A stretch of 64,000 nucleotides of DNA from Dromiciops gliroides (GCF_019393635.1 NC_057861.1:90254827-90318826); one strand, 5' to 3'; positions 11,855 through 23,669 are shown, counted from the first letter of the stretch. The notes: a model not told the origin generated them from the letters alone. Program-made: numbers and translations.

Positions 11855-12000
11855 TAAGCATGGTCTCAGACACTTATTAACCATGTAACATCAGGCAAAA
11901 CACTTCACTTCCATTCACCTCCATTTCTTGATCTGTAAAATGTGGATAATAATACCAGTTTCCTAGGGGTGTTTTGAAAATAAAGCAATATATGCATTTT
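11855..12000 (+). repeat. MIR SINE remnant
   Basis: CATTTCTTGATCTGTAAAAT, GGATAATAATACCAG and preceding decayed head. Confidence 0.6.
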
Positions 12001-12739
12001 ATTTTTTTTAATGAGGTAGTGATTTCAATTATAATTTGACCCACATTGTGTATAGAGAAAATAAGGATCAGAGTAACAAAGTAATAAGAGAGTAACAGAG
12101 TTTCTAAGCAAACGAGCCAAGATTTAAATGCACATCTAGTTTCTCTTGTGAGCTCTAGTCTTACATAACAAATTTCCCAATGGGCAGTTTGAACTGGAGG
12201 TATAGATCTCAAACTCAGTACATTCAAAATTGAATTCATTTTCCCTCAAGCCTGTCCCTCTACTGAATTCTGTGAACTAGGTGATATCACCATCACACAC
12301 ATCTGTCTCAGTGTATATATGTAATGAATGAACACACATAGAGCAAGATATAGATGTGGATGTGGATCACAGAAATAAAATCCCTTGTTCGCCATTTTAC
12401 AAGTAGTAGAAGTCACAGGTATTATTCCAATCCATGCCATCTGACTTAGGATAAATGTTCTTTCAAATGCATCATTCTGCTTTCTGTAAGAGAGATGAAA
12501 TGGTCATGAGAAGAAGGTAGTCCCTTTTCCCCAATTTTAGTAATCATTTCTTATATATTTAAAGGTTTACAGATTTTAATGCATATCTATAGATGTTTTC
12601 TCACAAGTCCCTCATGACAATCTTGTGTGCTAGTCATTACAAAAAATGTAAATACATATTCATATTCATATACATATTTGTAGATATGTATATATTCTAG
12701 ACTTTTAGGATTTTTTTAGAGTATCTTGGTTTTTTGGGG
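12001..12739. other. No recognised feature
   Basis: AT-rich sequence with ATACATAT-type runs at 12650-12700. No gene or clear repeat. Confidence 0.4.
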
Positions 12740-13067
12740 TAAATAACTTTTTATTCAACCTTAAGTACAAACACTATCAAGATTTAACTCTGGTTTTTCC
12801 TAGGTCTTCTTTTCTGCTGCTGTGGTGGGTCATCAAGCTTTGTGATCTGATATGTGATGAGTTATTCCAGGTATACCTGTTCCTCTCTGCGGATCTCATA
12901 TTGACCATTTCTGAAACCATTCATATTAGGTCTGCCAATTACAGAGTGATAACCTGGGAAAGCATGAGGTATTTGCTGGTGCTGAATTGGAGAAAGGATT
13001 TCCATAGGGTCATTTGACAGAAGTGCATTTACCTGTGACAGATATAACAGGACTTGTCTTTGAGAAT
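12740..13067 (-). pseudogene. Unidentified processed-pseudogene 3' fragment
   Basis: On the minus strand a coding-like stretch runs into a 3' end. It includes VLLYLSQVNALLSNDPMEIL, then PGYHSVIGRPNMNGFRNGQY and EIRREEQVYLE. An in-frame stop follows, then more coherent sequence (LDDPPQQQKRRPRKNQS) and a natural stop at 12784-12786. An AATAAA signal (plus-strand TTTATT at 12750-12755) and a short A-rich tail lie just downstream, so it looks like the 5'-truncated 3' end of a retrotransposed mRNA. I do not recognise the parent gene. Confidence 0.5.
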
Positions 13068-13079
13068 GGGGGCAGCCAG

Positions 13080-13660
13080 TTCTACCTCAGATAAGAAAGA
13101 AACCTCCTAGTTTACTTCAAGTTTTAGCTCAAATGTTAACTTCTACAAGATATCTTTCATGATTCCTTCAGTGATTAGTGGGACAACTGGGTGGTGCAGT
13201 GGATAGAGCACTAGTTCTGGATTCAGGAAGACCTGAATTCATATCCAGTCTCAGACACTTGACACTTACTGATTGTGTGACTCTGGGCAAGTCACTTAAC
13301 CCCAATTGCCTCAAACATCCAGGGCCATCTCTAGTTGTCCTGATGAATATCTTGCCTCTAGAACCAGATGGCTCTGGAGGAGAGAGTGAGGTTGGTGACT
13401 TCGCACAGCCCTCCATCACTTAAATCTAATTCACCATAAATCATGACATTGCCCCCGTATTTCATGGTCCTCTTTGAGAATGAAAGACAAACAACAGCAA
13501 TGATTAGTGCTCCTCTGTTGTTTTCCCCAAGTAGAAAGTAAGTTCCATGAAAGCAGGAATCATTGTGTTTTTGTCTTTCTATAACCAGTGCCTTGCACAG
13601 GACTGGGCACCTAACTGAGACTGATTAAATGCTTGGTAAATTGAATTAACTTGATTTTTT
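13080..13660 (+). repeat. L2 LINE 3' end split by a SINE
   Basis: TTTAGCTCAAATGTTAACTTC and CTTTCATGATTCC before the SINE, then AGCAGGAATCATTGTG, CTTGCACAGGACTGGG and TAAATGCTTGG after it, in correct L2 order. Confidence 0.75.
13181..13500 (+). mobile_element. Composite SINE: WSINE-like head with RTE-type tail
   Basis: The WSINE-like head to CCCCAATTGCC is followed by CCAGGGCCATCTC, GATGGCTCTGGAGGAGAG, AATCATGACATTGC and GAAAGACAAACAACAG. A 9-bp duplication TGATTAGTG lies at 13172-13180 and 13501-13509, inside an L2. Confidence 0.88.
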
Positions 13661-14415
13661 GCTTCTAAGCCAAGGGTTATTTCTACTATGCCACGATGAC
13701 TTCATCAAAGATGTTAGTGGCCTTGTCTGTTATTCTGTTAGATCTCCCTCATGTTTTCCAAACCCAGAAGGGATGAGGAGGAAGCTCTTGCAAAGGAGAT
13801 TGTGGTTGACCACAGATGGGGTTATGCCACAGGCCATCAAGTGTTTATAATCGTTGTATTGGCAGGCACACAAAAGAGGTGTGCCTCTTTTGGCTCCTCA
13901 GAGACCTTGCGCCTTATAACTGATTCAAGATGCGCATGAGAGGAACGCTGCATGAAGCTCTACTCCTTAGGGTTTCGTCATTCTTTTATTAAGATTTCTA
14001 AAGTATGCATTAATAGGCTTCAATCGCTTTCCTTCCTAGAAAGCAACCACAGGGTAACTTCTCCTGAACTCTAGAGGCAGACCTTCTTCTGTGCACCATC
14101 CAAAAGCAGTTTCCATGGCAACAGCCAGCACTTGAAAAGCACTGGGATATCTTCTTCCTATATGCAGGACTCTTTTCCCTTTCAGCCATTCCAATGACAT
14201 CAGGTAGTTGGGTATCAAGTTGCTACAGCAAATGTTTCACAGCTGGTAGGAGCAGGTGTGCCTATTAAATAAATTACTCAGGCTACCTATATGCTGGCAG
14301 ATAAACTTATTTACTAGAAACTCTAGTGCTTGGTCCAAAGACCCCAGAAAGTCATACTCTTACAAACTCAGCACATCTACTAGAGCTCAAAGACAGGTCT
14401 TGAATAGGAATGGGA
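13661..14415. promoter_or_regulatory. Repeat-poor block with palindromic RFX-type motif
   Basis: I see no mobile element in about 750 bp, unusual here. GTTTCCATGGCAAC at 14109-14122 is near the palindromic RFX/X-box consensus (GTTNCCATGGNAAC). Overlapping hairpins lie at 13864-13891. Candidate enhancer only; conservation is untested. Confidence 0.3.
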
Positions 14416-15465
14416 TTAAGAATTACAGGATCTGAGAGTTAGGAGAGACATCAAAGGTCACATAGCTTGATCCATACCTTAAGCAGATGTAAACTCTATT
14501 GCAAGTGATCATCCAGTATGTTCTTTAATATTTAAAGGGACAGGGAGCTCTTTGCCATAAAGTACTACCCATTCCATTTTGGAACAGCTCCAATTGTTAG
14601 ATATTTCATCTACCTCCCTTTTAACTTCCTTCTGTGCCTGGTTCTACCATGTACACTGAGAAAAAATAATCTAATCTCTTCTGAAGAAGACAACTTCTCA
14701 AATACTTAAGCATCATCATATTTTACTTAAATTGTCTCTTTTCTTTCTTTTTTTTTTTTGGTGAGGCAATTGGGGTTCAGTGACTTGCCCAGGGTCACAC
14801 AGCTAGTAAGTGTCAAGTGTCTGAGGCCGGATTTGAACTCAGGTCCTCCTGAATCCAGAGCCAATGCTCTATCCACTGTGCCACCTAGCTGCCCCTAAAT
14901 TGTCTCTTTTCTAGACTAAAAACATCCCAGGTCCTTGATTCCATTTCCCTCTAGCTGATGACCCATCCTGCCATACCATTCCAAAGTTCTCCTTTATTAA
15001 GATCCTTCCTAAAATGAGCTAATCAGGACTAGACACAAGAGTCCAGACAAGAGAAGAGCAAAGCAAGACAGGCACCTCACATATTTGGAGGATGCAACTT
15101 CTCTTAATGCAGACTATATTTTTCCTTTAAGGAAAAGATATTTTCCAGTGTAACAGAGTCATAATACTCCTATGCTGGCTTTAAGGGGTTCACAAAAGCA
15201 CAAAGTCATCAGGCTAGTTATTGGAACCCAAGGGTGATAATGTCTATTTATCCCAATTAAAATTCATCTTAGATTTGGCCATTGCTTTGTGTCATCTGAA
15301 AACGGATAAAGATGACATAGATTACTTTATCCAAGTCCTTGACAGAGGCTCTGCACAGAGCACTACTTAGGATGGGCCCCAGTAACACATCAATAGAGAA
15401 CAACAGTCAGGTACCTGATGGCCAATAAAACATAAACCACAATAATCTAAGCTACTCAGTTTGTA
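14416..15465 (-). repeat. L3/CR1-clade LINE remnant
   Basis: Antisense 3' terminus (AGGATCTGAGAGTTAGGAG), GGGACAGGGAGCTCTTTGCC, TTGGAACAGCTCCAATTG, CCTTCTGTGCCTGGTTCTAC and, after a SINE, more upstream sequence such as ATCCAAGTCCTTGACA. Confidence 0.7.
14745..14895 (-). mobile_element. WSINE1-like SINE within L3
   Basis: 17-bp duplication TAAATTGTCTCTTTTCT at 14728-14744 and 14896-14912. Confidence 0.95.
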
Positions 15466-15535
15466 TTAAGAAATCAATCAGCAAATATGCATTAAGTATT
15501 TGCCTTGAGCTAGGCAATGTAATACTTTACTTATG
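15466..15535 (-). repeat. L2 LINE 3' terminus
   Basis: AATCAATCAGCAAATATGCA and TTAAGTATTTGCCTTGAGC resemble the antisense L2 end. Confidence 0.5.
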
Positions 15536-15539
15536 TTTC

Positions 15540-16115
15540 TATACTTAGAGTAGAGGCAAATTGCCTTTAATGTTTCTTATAGCTGATGTACCATGTCCTG
15601 TCTCTGTGACTTTTATCTCACTGTTCTTCCATGCCTGGAATATGTTCCCTTCTCAACTTGACTTCCTGGGATTCCTTAATACCTTCAAGCCTCAGCTAAA
15701 ATATCTTTTACATGATACCTTTTTTAATCTCCCCAGCTCCTGGTGTTCCCATTTTAACTGTTATATTGATTTAAATATATCCTACATGGAGGGGAGGGAG
15801 GGAAGGAAAGAGAAAATTTGGAACTCAAAACTTTAAATAAAAATGTTTATTATTTTAAAAATAGATCCTGCAAATGCATTACTTATATATTTATTTATGT
15901 ATGTAGTATAGATAGAGATAACAATGTTTTATATACATATATGTAGATGTCAATATAGATATTGATATTTCTGTAACCTATCAATAAATTGACTTACCAG
16001 TTTATTCTTCCTGATAGTATGAAAGCTCCTTGAAGGCAGGATATCTCATTTTTATCTTTGGAGTTCTATCACTTATTCACTGTAGATATCTAATCAATAC
16101 TTATTGATTTATTTG
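15540..16115 (+). repeat. L2 LINE 3' end, interrupted by an L1 3' tail
   Basis: CCATGCCTGGAATATGTTCC and CAAGCCTCAGCTAAAATATC precede, and GAAAGCTCCTTGAAGGCAGG with TTGATTTATT follow, a GGAGGGGAGGGAGGGAAGG/GGAACTCAAAACTTTAAATA L1 tail at about 15785-15860. Confidence 0.65.
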
Positions 16116-16119
16116 TAGG

Positions 16120-16885
16120 GTCAGATTAGTCAAACAAATTTGAATACTCCTATGAATCTATGTCATTTATTCTATGTCTCTCCATTATATCTATAAGAAT
16201 AGCAAGGCTGTGAAATCAGAATCAGTGAAGGCTCTATTCCAACAAAATATTAATTAGGACGTTGGGCATGACTAATTCTATTAGCTTCTGACCACTTGGT
16301 AATCCCTTTTTTTTATAGATGATAAGGTCTGACACCCTATTTCCCTAATCCGTGCCATTCAGACCCAGCACCTCCCTCTATGAAAACCATTTTCCCATGC
16401 TATTTTTCTCCATACAATTTTCTTGTTCCATCTCTGTTCAGCCTCTTTCCATTACATATTCTCTTTTGCTCATCCCTCCAAAATAGAGATGGGTCCAGGA
16501 ATGCTTCTTGGGACTACAGATTTATTGTTGATAATACTTGCCTTCATCCTTCAACTCTATGTATTCTTCTTCCATGCCCTGGTATTAAACAAATCTTGGC
16601 TATCCTTGGAAGATACAGCATAACCACATACTCCCTGCTATACTGGTCTACCACTTCTCTTATGATCTTTAACACACAGGGCTAGGAAGAGAGATTGGCA
16701 TACTCCTTATTCTCCCCCATCACCACTGTCACCCTAAGGCCTTTGGTATAATATCATTGTTCAATACTTTATCTTTTTGATTCACACAATCCAATTATAT
16801 CTCTATCCTAATCTTGTCACTGTCATTTACTATTTCCAAACCCATATGTCCCAATGACTGTAGTGCCTGGTTCTCTATTGTCCTT
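16120..16885 (+). repeat. Probable L2-derived sequence
   Basis: Pyrimidine-rich C/T text of L2 coding-strand style (CCATGCCCTGG, CATCTCTGTTCAGCC). No sharp boundary and no intact frame. Confidence 0.3.
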
Positions 16886-16889
16886 GGTG

Positions 16890-17110
16890 AGATACAACAT
16901 GGCACAGAAGAAAAAGCTTAGGATTTGGACCCAGGTTCTGTCATTGACCCTGTCAGATGACTTGGGTGTGTCACTTCCTACTCATTTGACCTTGGGTAAA
17001 TCACTTAACCTATTTGGGCCTATGTTCTCAGTGAAAAAATAAGAGGTGTGGGAGAGTAAATTAAATAGATTTCAAGGTCCATTCTAACACTAAATATGTG
17101 ATCCTAAGTC
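16890..17110 (+). repeat. MIR SINE remnant
   Basis: GCTTAGGATTTGGACCCAGG, TTGACCTTGGGTAAATCAC and AAGGTCCATTCTAACAC. Confidence 0.7.
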
Positions 17111-17114
17111 AGGA

Positions 17115-17726
17115 ATAAATCCTCCTGATCATCTCACAATAATTCTGCCCAAAATGTGCTCTCTCAGTAAATCCTTTTCCTCATCTCTTCATTTCCTACC
17201 AGCTGTAGTCCTTGGATTAGACTCCATCATTATCGTGTCCTCCCAGAAAAAGCACATCACCAGAAACTCATCATCATTGAGATTCCATCAACTTTGGTAC
17301 TCACATCCCATTGGTGCCCTCTATTGCTCTGATTAGAGGCTGAGCAAAACAAAACAAAACAAAAACAAATACAAAAACCCCTCCTCCCAAAACCCCATTT
17401 AAAGAGGTGTTAGAAGCCCAGACAATTTTTCATTTTCCAGCAGCTGTACTGCTTGGATTTAACTCTGCTGAAATCACGCCCATCATCTGGAAATCTCTCC
17501 TCCTCAACTAAGCTACTAAACTCCTTGAGGGCAGGGACTATCTATTTCTTATTTGTATCCCCAGCACTAAGCACAGAGTCTGACACATAGTAGGCACTTT
17601 AGTAAATGTTGATTGTATTGTATTGTAACTCCCATCACCTCCATCTCCATTTTGCATAAAAAGTGGTCTCATATTGGACCTCAACATCACCTGAAATTGT
17701 TTTATTATTGCATTGCTCTAAACTCT

Positions 17727-17808
<82 letters not shown>

Positions 17809-18185
17809 ATATCATAATTTCCAGTTCTAAAGCCCCTTTAACCTCACAGCTCCTCTTTATTCCCATCATGATGTCTGGTTCTACCAGTCCAATGTTGTTA
17901 TTATAGTATATCACCTAACATCACTTGTAGCATCACATCTCTCCCTTTGTTGTTTGAAGCTCTTGGTAGCCATTTCAATAAGACACTGTCCACCATCCTT
18001 GAATATCCTATCCTCCTTTTTATTTTCATGACATGAAAATCCTCAATGCTCATTCAAGCCCAACATCTCAGTTCTCTAATACTGTTCCAGAGGTGCTGAA
18101 GGAAGTGGTGACACAGTGTCAATTGGGTTTATCACACATTTATGGTAGCTAAACCCAACTGAGATTAAGCATGGCAATGCTTTCA
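17115..18185 (+). repeat. L2 LINE-derived region
   Basis: 17500-17615 is a good L2 3' end (CTCCTTGAGGGCAGGGACTA, CCCCAGCACTAAGCACAG, CACATAGTAGGCAC). The flanks are L2-like but decayed. Confidence 0.55.
17730..17809. repeat. (CT)n(CA)n compound microsatellite
   Basis: About 27 CT units followed by about 12 CA units, without interruption. Confidence 0.98.
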
Positions 18186-18189
18186 TTTT

Positions 18190-18336
18190 TTTGAGGGTGG
18201 GGAGGGTAATGAGAGTTAAGTGACTTGCCCAGGTTCACACATCTAGTAAGTGTCAAGTGTCTGAGACCAGATTTGAACTCAGGTCCTCCCGAATCCAGGG
18301 CTGGTGCTTTATCCACTGTGCCACCTAGCTGCTCCC
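18190..18336 (-). mobile_element. WSINE1-like SINE
   Basis: Standard antisense SINE; short duplication GCTTTCATTT on both sides (18179, 18338). Confidence 0.9.
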
Positions 18337-18902
18337 AGCTTTCATTTATTTTTCATTAATTTCCAATCATTTTAACCATGGTAGATACTCTAAATTTCTT
18401 TCTCTCTCCTCAAGCTTCTCTCTCAGCTATCAATAATTTGTCCCTTAGATTCAATTACCTATTTTTTTCCAGAGAAGACTTAGACAATGTATCTGAGATA
18501 CCTTATTTCTCCTTCAGACCTCAAAAACTTCTTATGCACTCAATCATCCTCTCTCCTGCTTTGCTCCAGTTGAAAAAGACTAGATGGTCCACCTTTTTAC
18601 CAAGGATTACACCTTCATTCTTGCCTTTGATCCCTTCGCTTTCTGTCTCCTTCAAGATCTTGCCAAATCATTCCTTTCACATTTCTCTCTACTGTTTCTT
18701 GCTCCTCTTTTGAGAAACATACCCTGTCCTAGAACACAAAACAAGTTATAACCTTCCCTTGTAGGGGAATCTTCTCAAGCTGTAATGCTATGGTTCTAAT
18801 CCTTTTCACTGCTTAATGACAAGAATGAGTAATCTACATTTGTTTCTCCTACTTTTTCACTATAGTATACTTATCCTCCCCAACAATCTGCTGACAATTT
18901 GT

Positions 18903-18904
18903 GC

Positions 18905-18951
<47 letters not shown>
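18903..18951. repeat. (GT)n microsatellite
   Basis: Essentially pure GT dinucleotides. Confidence 0.97.
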
Positions 18952-18953
<2 letters not shown>

Positions 18954-19051
18954 TTGTTTGTTTTGCCAGAATGGTCACTGGAGGTCTCTTAACTGTCAAA
19001 TTTAATATTGTTTTCTGCCCTCTTTGATTTTGATACAGCCTTTAATATTGT

Positions 19052-19294
19052 TACTTGTTGTGGAGTCGTTTCAGTTGTGTCTGACTCTTCCTGACCCTAT
19101 TTGGAATTTTCTTGGCAGAGATAATGGAATGATTTGCCATGTCCTTTTTCAGCTCATTGTATAAATGAGGAACGGAGGCAAACAGAGTTAAGTGACTTTC
19201 CCAGGATCATAACTAGTGTTTGAGGCAGGGTTTGAACTTATGTCTTCCTGACTCCAGCTCTGAACTCTCTCCACTTGGCCACCTGGCTGCCCCT
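19052..19294 (-). repeat. MAR1-type SINE within L2
   Basis: TTGTGTCTGACTCTTCCTGA, GAATTTTCTTGGCAGAG and CCACCTGGCTGCCCC. Confidence 0.88.
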
Positions 19295-20513
19295 TAAAAT
19301 GGTTAAGCATTCTATTATCCCGAATACTCTCCCTTTTTTGGCTTCTACAAAACTATTTTCTGCTCATTATCCTATCAGACTGACCTCTCTGTCTCAATCT
19401 CCTCTTTTCAGGATCATTTTCTTTGTCCTTCCACCTATGTTTGGCTCTGACCCAAGGCCCTGTAATGGGTAAACTTCTCTTCTCCTCTTAGACTTAGGTT
19501 ACTGTCCTTTTTGATTTGGTTCTGTATAAGTATATGTATATGACTAAATGATTCACATTAGGCTGACATTGTAAGTTACTATTGTATGATGACATGGGAC
19601 CTCCTCTACCCCCAGTAAAATATTTTGTTTTCCCCAAAACATTATTACCCTAGATAGAAATATAATCAGACCAAGGTAGTTATAATGTTGTATGAGCATG
19701 TAAGGAAAACTTTCCCTTGACTGAAACAGAAATATTTCCAAATACTTCTTATCTTCTCACCTCCCATGAGTTTGGTTACTATCTCTATGTAAATGATCTC
19801 TAGATCTCTCTATCTAGTCCTTATCACTTTTCTGAAGACCTGTCTCACATTTTCAACTGCTGTCTGAGTATATACAGACAGGTAACCCACGTGCATATCA
19901 AATTTAACATACTTTACTCTGAACCCCATCATCTTCCACCTAAACATTCCCCTCATCCTGACTTCTGAATTTCTATTCGTGGTCCCACCATTGACCCAAT
20001 GCCCTGAGTTTGTAATGTTAGAATCATCTTTAACATTTCTCTCTATTTCATCCCCTCCCCAATTGTGAAGGCCTATTAATTCCACTTCTGAAATCTCTCT
20101 CTGTCTCTCTGTCTCTCTGTCTCTCTCTCATGCATATATGTGTGTGTATACTTTGTTTTCCTCAGGTCTGCCTTCAGGAGTTATTTCCCATTCCTCCTCT
20201 GCTTTCCTTCAAGTCAGTTAAATCCCACTTTGTACAATAAACCTTCCTAATCCTTAATCTGAGTGCCTTCTCTCTGAGATTATCTCTATATTGTCTTGTT
20301 AGAATGCAAGCTCCTTGAGAGCAGAAATCTGTTTGGCTTTTCTTTATTTCTCCAATATTTAGCATAGTGACTGGACCATAATAGGTGCTAATTAAATGCA
20401 CACTGACTTTATATACTGCACAGTACAGCTAAATTAGACTTGTAGCTCTTCCCAGAACAACTTCTTAATAAGTTCAGGTATCTACTCTCCCATTACCTTC
20501 ATGCACTCAGGGA

Positions 20514-20827
20514 AGGGACAGCTAGGTGGCACAGTGGATAAAACACTGGGCCTGGATTAGGAGAACTTAAGTTAAAATCCACCATCAGACACTTGACACT
20601 TAGTAGCTGTGTGACCCTCAGCAAGTCACAATCCCAATTGCCTTGAGCATCCAGGGCCATCTTCAGTCTTCCTGACGCATATGTCACCACTACACCCAGA
20701 TGGCTCTGGAGGAGAGCTAACTTTGCATTTCCTATCTCTCTTAAATCCAATTTGCTGCAATTCATGACATCACCTCCATATGTTATGTTCCTCTTTGAGA
20801 ATGAGGAAACAGCAACAACAACAACAT
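20514..20827 (+). mobile_element. Composite SINE with RTE-type tail
   Basis: Same architecture as 13181-13500: tRNA-like head, CCAGGGCCATCTTCAG, AGATGGCTCTGGAGGAGAG, TTCATGACATCACCTCC and a CAACAACAACA end. Confidence 0.87.
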
Positions 20828-20834
20828 TCATAGA

Positions 20835-20990
20835 GATCATCCTTATGCCTTTATCAGGTGCTCTAACCACCACCATTTCAAGTATGTCCCTCCCCTGCTT
20901 CAGACTAGCTACCAAACCCTCCATAAAGCCTCCCTTGATTCTAAAAGCTAATGGTGAACATGATTTACTCTATTTTTCACATTCTGTTTT
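20835..20990 (+). repeat. L2 LINE fragment
   Basis: CCAAACCCTCCATAAAGCCT and CCCTTGATTC resemble L2 3' coding text. Confidence 0.4.
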
Positions 20991-21017
20991 GTTTGGATAT
21001 CACAGCTATATTAGTGG

Positions 21018-21280
21018 TAATAATAATAACAGCTAATATTTATGCAGTATTTTAAGATTTGCAAAGGACTTTACATATATCATCTTATTTGATCTTCAAA
21101 ATAATCCTGTGAGACAGATACTATTAGTATTCCCATTTTACAGATGAAGAAACTGAATTTGAGATTTCAATTGATCTGCTCAAGGTTATACAACTAATAA
21201 GTATCTGAGGTAGGATTTGAATTCTCTTCTTGATTCCAAGCCCCGATCTCTGAACACTAGGCCTATCCCATTCAACTTTA
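21018..21280 (-). repeat. MIR SINE
   Basis: ACAGCTAATATTTATGCAGT, TTTACAGATGAAGAAACTG and GTATCTGAGGTAGGATTTG. Confidence 0.75.
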
Positions 21281-21554
21281 TAGTATATTTATGTGTTAAT
21301 AAGTCAGACCACCATCACCCATTAGAATACAAGCTCCTAGCATCAATGAAATAATTTTGTATTTTATCTCATCTTTAAATTCCCAGTTTCTAAGAGATGG
21401 TAGTTTTTTAAATTATAAAATGATTTTTAAAATAAATATGGAATTCAAAGTTATCATGAGACTTTTCCAGATGTCAAACTGAAATTCAGACTTACTATGC
21501 ACACATTTCACACATCTACAAATTCAGTAATTTGTACATAAAAGAAAATATAAT

Positions 21555-21620
21555 CAGTCAGTTGATAAACATTTATTAAGCACCTGCTATGTGTAATATG
21601 TTTTGCTAAGTGCTAGTCAG
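21555..21620 (-). repeat. L2 LINE 3' terminus
   Basis: AAACATTTATTAAGCACCTG signature of the antisense L2 end. Confidence 0.55.
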
Positions 21621-22019
21621 AGAATCACAGCATCTCACCTTTGAAAACTAGTCTAACTAGTACTTTACCCAGAATTCTCTTTGCCACATGTCGAAATTTC
21701 ACTTGCATAGTTTCAATAGAGGGAACCCATTACTTCTCAAAGGAGTCTATTCTACTTTTGTATAACCTGATTTTTAGAAAGTTTTTTGTTTGTTTTGTTT
21801 TTCCTTTGAAGAACAGACACCCTGGAATGAGTATTCCTTCTCTCTTCTTTCTACCCTCCTTATTCTTACTTTTGACCCTTCTCTTCCTTGTGTGTATAGT
21901 CCCTACCCAGTCTGCTTTCTTAAGGACTGAACCATGCACCTATGGCTACTCCCCTCACCATTCTCTGGGTTCACCCACAACTTTTGAATTCTCTACTTAT
22001 TTGTAATAATGATGTGGGA

Positions 22020-22375
22020 TGGAATTAGGGTCAAATTGATTGTGAGTCCTCCCAAAAGAATTACAAGACTCAGTGACTCAGTTTCCCAAGTTTTATTGCA
22101 ATACTGTGAGTGAACACAGGGAGAGAACCAGAAAAATGGAAAGGTATCTCTCTAATAGTGAAAGAAAAGACAGTTATATTTATAGTATGGATAAACTGAT
22201 TATCAGTCTCATTATAATAATCTCCACCTTTGGGAGGTACAGGGGAGGGCCTATCCCAAATTGGACTTCCTGGGGTCCTAAGCCCAACCCCCAAGGTGGG
22301 TACCTTTTTCTGTGGATGTGTGTTTTGGGGGGTTTACACATCATAAGGTGAATCTGGGGACAAATTTGGCCTTTT
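22020..22375 (-). mobile_element. Retroviral LTR fossil A
   Basis: Read on the minus strand it has an LTR layout: a promoter-like U3 rich in short C/T tracts, a CAATAAAAC polyadenylation signal near 22100, and a U5-like end. Family is not identified; probably class I (gammaretrovirus-like). Old and incomplete. Confidence 0.5.
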
Positions 22376-22859
22376 CTGCCCATGTCTCTTTCTGATTCCC
22401 ATGCTTATTTTCAAAACATTTTCGTTTTTCATTTATTTTTCATTTGATTCTCTATAGTTTGTCAGTATATCATTGTTATAGTTTAAGATCTTCATGGCCT
22501 GCCTCCCTATGTTCCTGTTTTGGGTACTGATTTATGTGGGTAAGAGAACCTAGCATCCTGACTTGTAAATTATCCATTAACTGGGGTCTGAATACCTCTT
22601 AGAGCTCGTATCTGAATTTGAGCTTGGGCCTTAGGTTTTTCTGTTAACCCCTTTTTGCCTCCTATATCAATATTGTGACTTCTCTAGTTACGTTTAGAAT
22701 TAAAGCTTTCACTGAAGTCACAGTGATACACTTCTGACCCTTGGACTGTGTCCACAAGAATTATTGCTCCCTCTATCCTTAATTGACAGTGACATCTCTA
22801 CACCCAATTTTTGAGCCTTGAAGATCCTACAGAAGATAGACCTGTTTGGGGGGATTTGA

Positions 22860-23274
22860 GACCTGGATTGGGGGGCTAGCTCACCCAAAGAATTAGAGGC
22901 TCTTCACAAATCTTGTAAAATAAAAAGAGATTTATTAGGAGAGGAATATATGGCCTGGGAACAGATCACCTTGGTGACTGTCCAGCTGGAGTAAGAGAAG
23001 TCCTGTCTTTGGTATCTTTACAAAACAAAAGGGAAGAAAGCAGATTACAAAGAACTGGGAGGAAAATGCAGGGAGAAGATTTTGTAATAATGGGGTATCA
23101 GTAAGATATGCAGCACCCATCCATATCTTGTATATCATCTTGAAGACCTTGATATTGCTTATCAGCATATTGGGGGCATGTCCTGCCATACCTCATACCT
23201 GAGGTGGGAGAGAGAGCTGTTTTCCCCTTGTCTTTGGGGGCTGGGATATTTTGATTTTGGGGGGTCCCACAACA
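22860..23274 (-). mobile_element. Retroviral LTR fossil B
   Basis: On the minus strand it begins TGTTGTGGGACC at 23274 and reaches AATAAATCTCTTT at 22937-22925, then a U5-like end. It resembles fossil C, which faces the other way 40 bp distant. Probably an old class I ERV LTR; broken. Confidence 0.6.
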
Positions 23275-23314
23275 GACCTTTGCCTCTTTCTCCCCAGAAA
23301 TAAGAGGGGGGAAA

Positions 23315-23669
23315 TGTTGTGGGAGGAGGGACCACCAACCTCCAAAGAATCCTTAAACTTTGTCAAGGGAAAAGCATTTCTGCTTCCATCTCAAGAATGA
23401 GGTGTTGCTGAGCACAAAGACCCTGGTCTGCAAGAAACAAAGATGATATGCTGATATGGATGGGTGCTATTCATACTCAGTCACTCCTTCTCAGTTGTTT
23501 CCCTTACAGTTGTTTTGCCCCTCCCAGCTGCTTTGCATACAACTTTTGTTTGTAAACATACAAAAATACCCAGTCTTCTTTTACCCAGCAGGAAAGTTTT
23601 CCAGAGTTTTCCAGATTCTGTCCCCCAGCCATATGTTTCTTCCTCCCAATAAATCTCTTTATTTTCTCT
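23315..23669 (+). mobile_element. Retroviral LTR fossil C
   Basis: Begins TGTTGTGGGAGG, shares ATATGGATGGGTGC and AATAAATCTCTTTATTTT with fossil B, and stops where L3 sequence resumes. Same LTR family as B, incomplete at its 3' side. Confidence 0.6.

Larger units (their letters stand above)
18360..20405 (+). repeat. Long L2 LINE remnant
   Basis: Sense L2 order is readable: RT-region GATACAGCCTTTAATATTG, AGGCCCTGTAATGGG, TCTAGATCTCTCTATCTAG, CTGAACCCCATCATCTTCC, then the 3' end (GAATGCAAGCTCCTTGAGAG, ATAGGTGCTAATTAAATGC). A MAR1 SINE, a GT run and a TC run interrupt it. No frame is intact. Confidence 0.65.

Noticed and set aside
11525-11884. 119-residue minus frame and similar frames containing LALDSGGPEFKSGLRHLTLTSCVTLGKSLN-like text throughout the window
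   Set aside because: This recurring peptide is the translation of the WSINE1 body, which is open in one frame by chance. It is not a protein family.
20499-20924. 141-residue minus frame
   Set aside because: It runs through the antisense of a composite SINE-RTE element.
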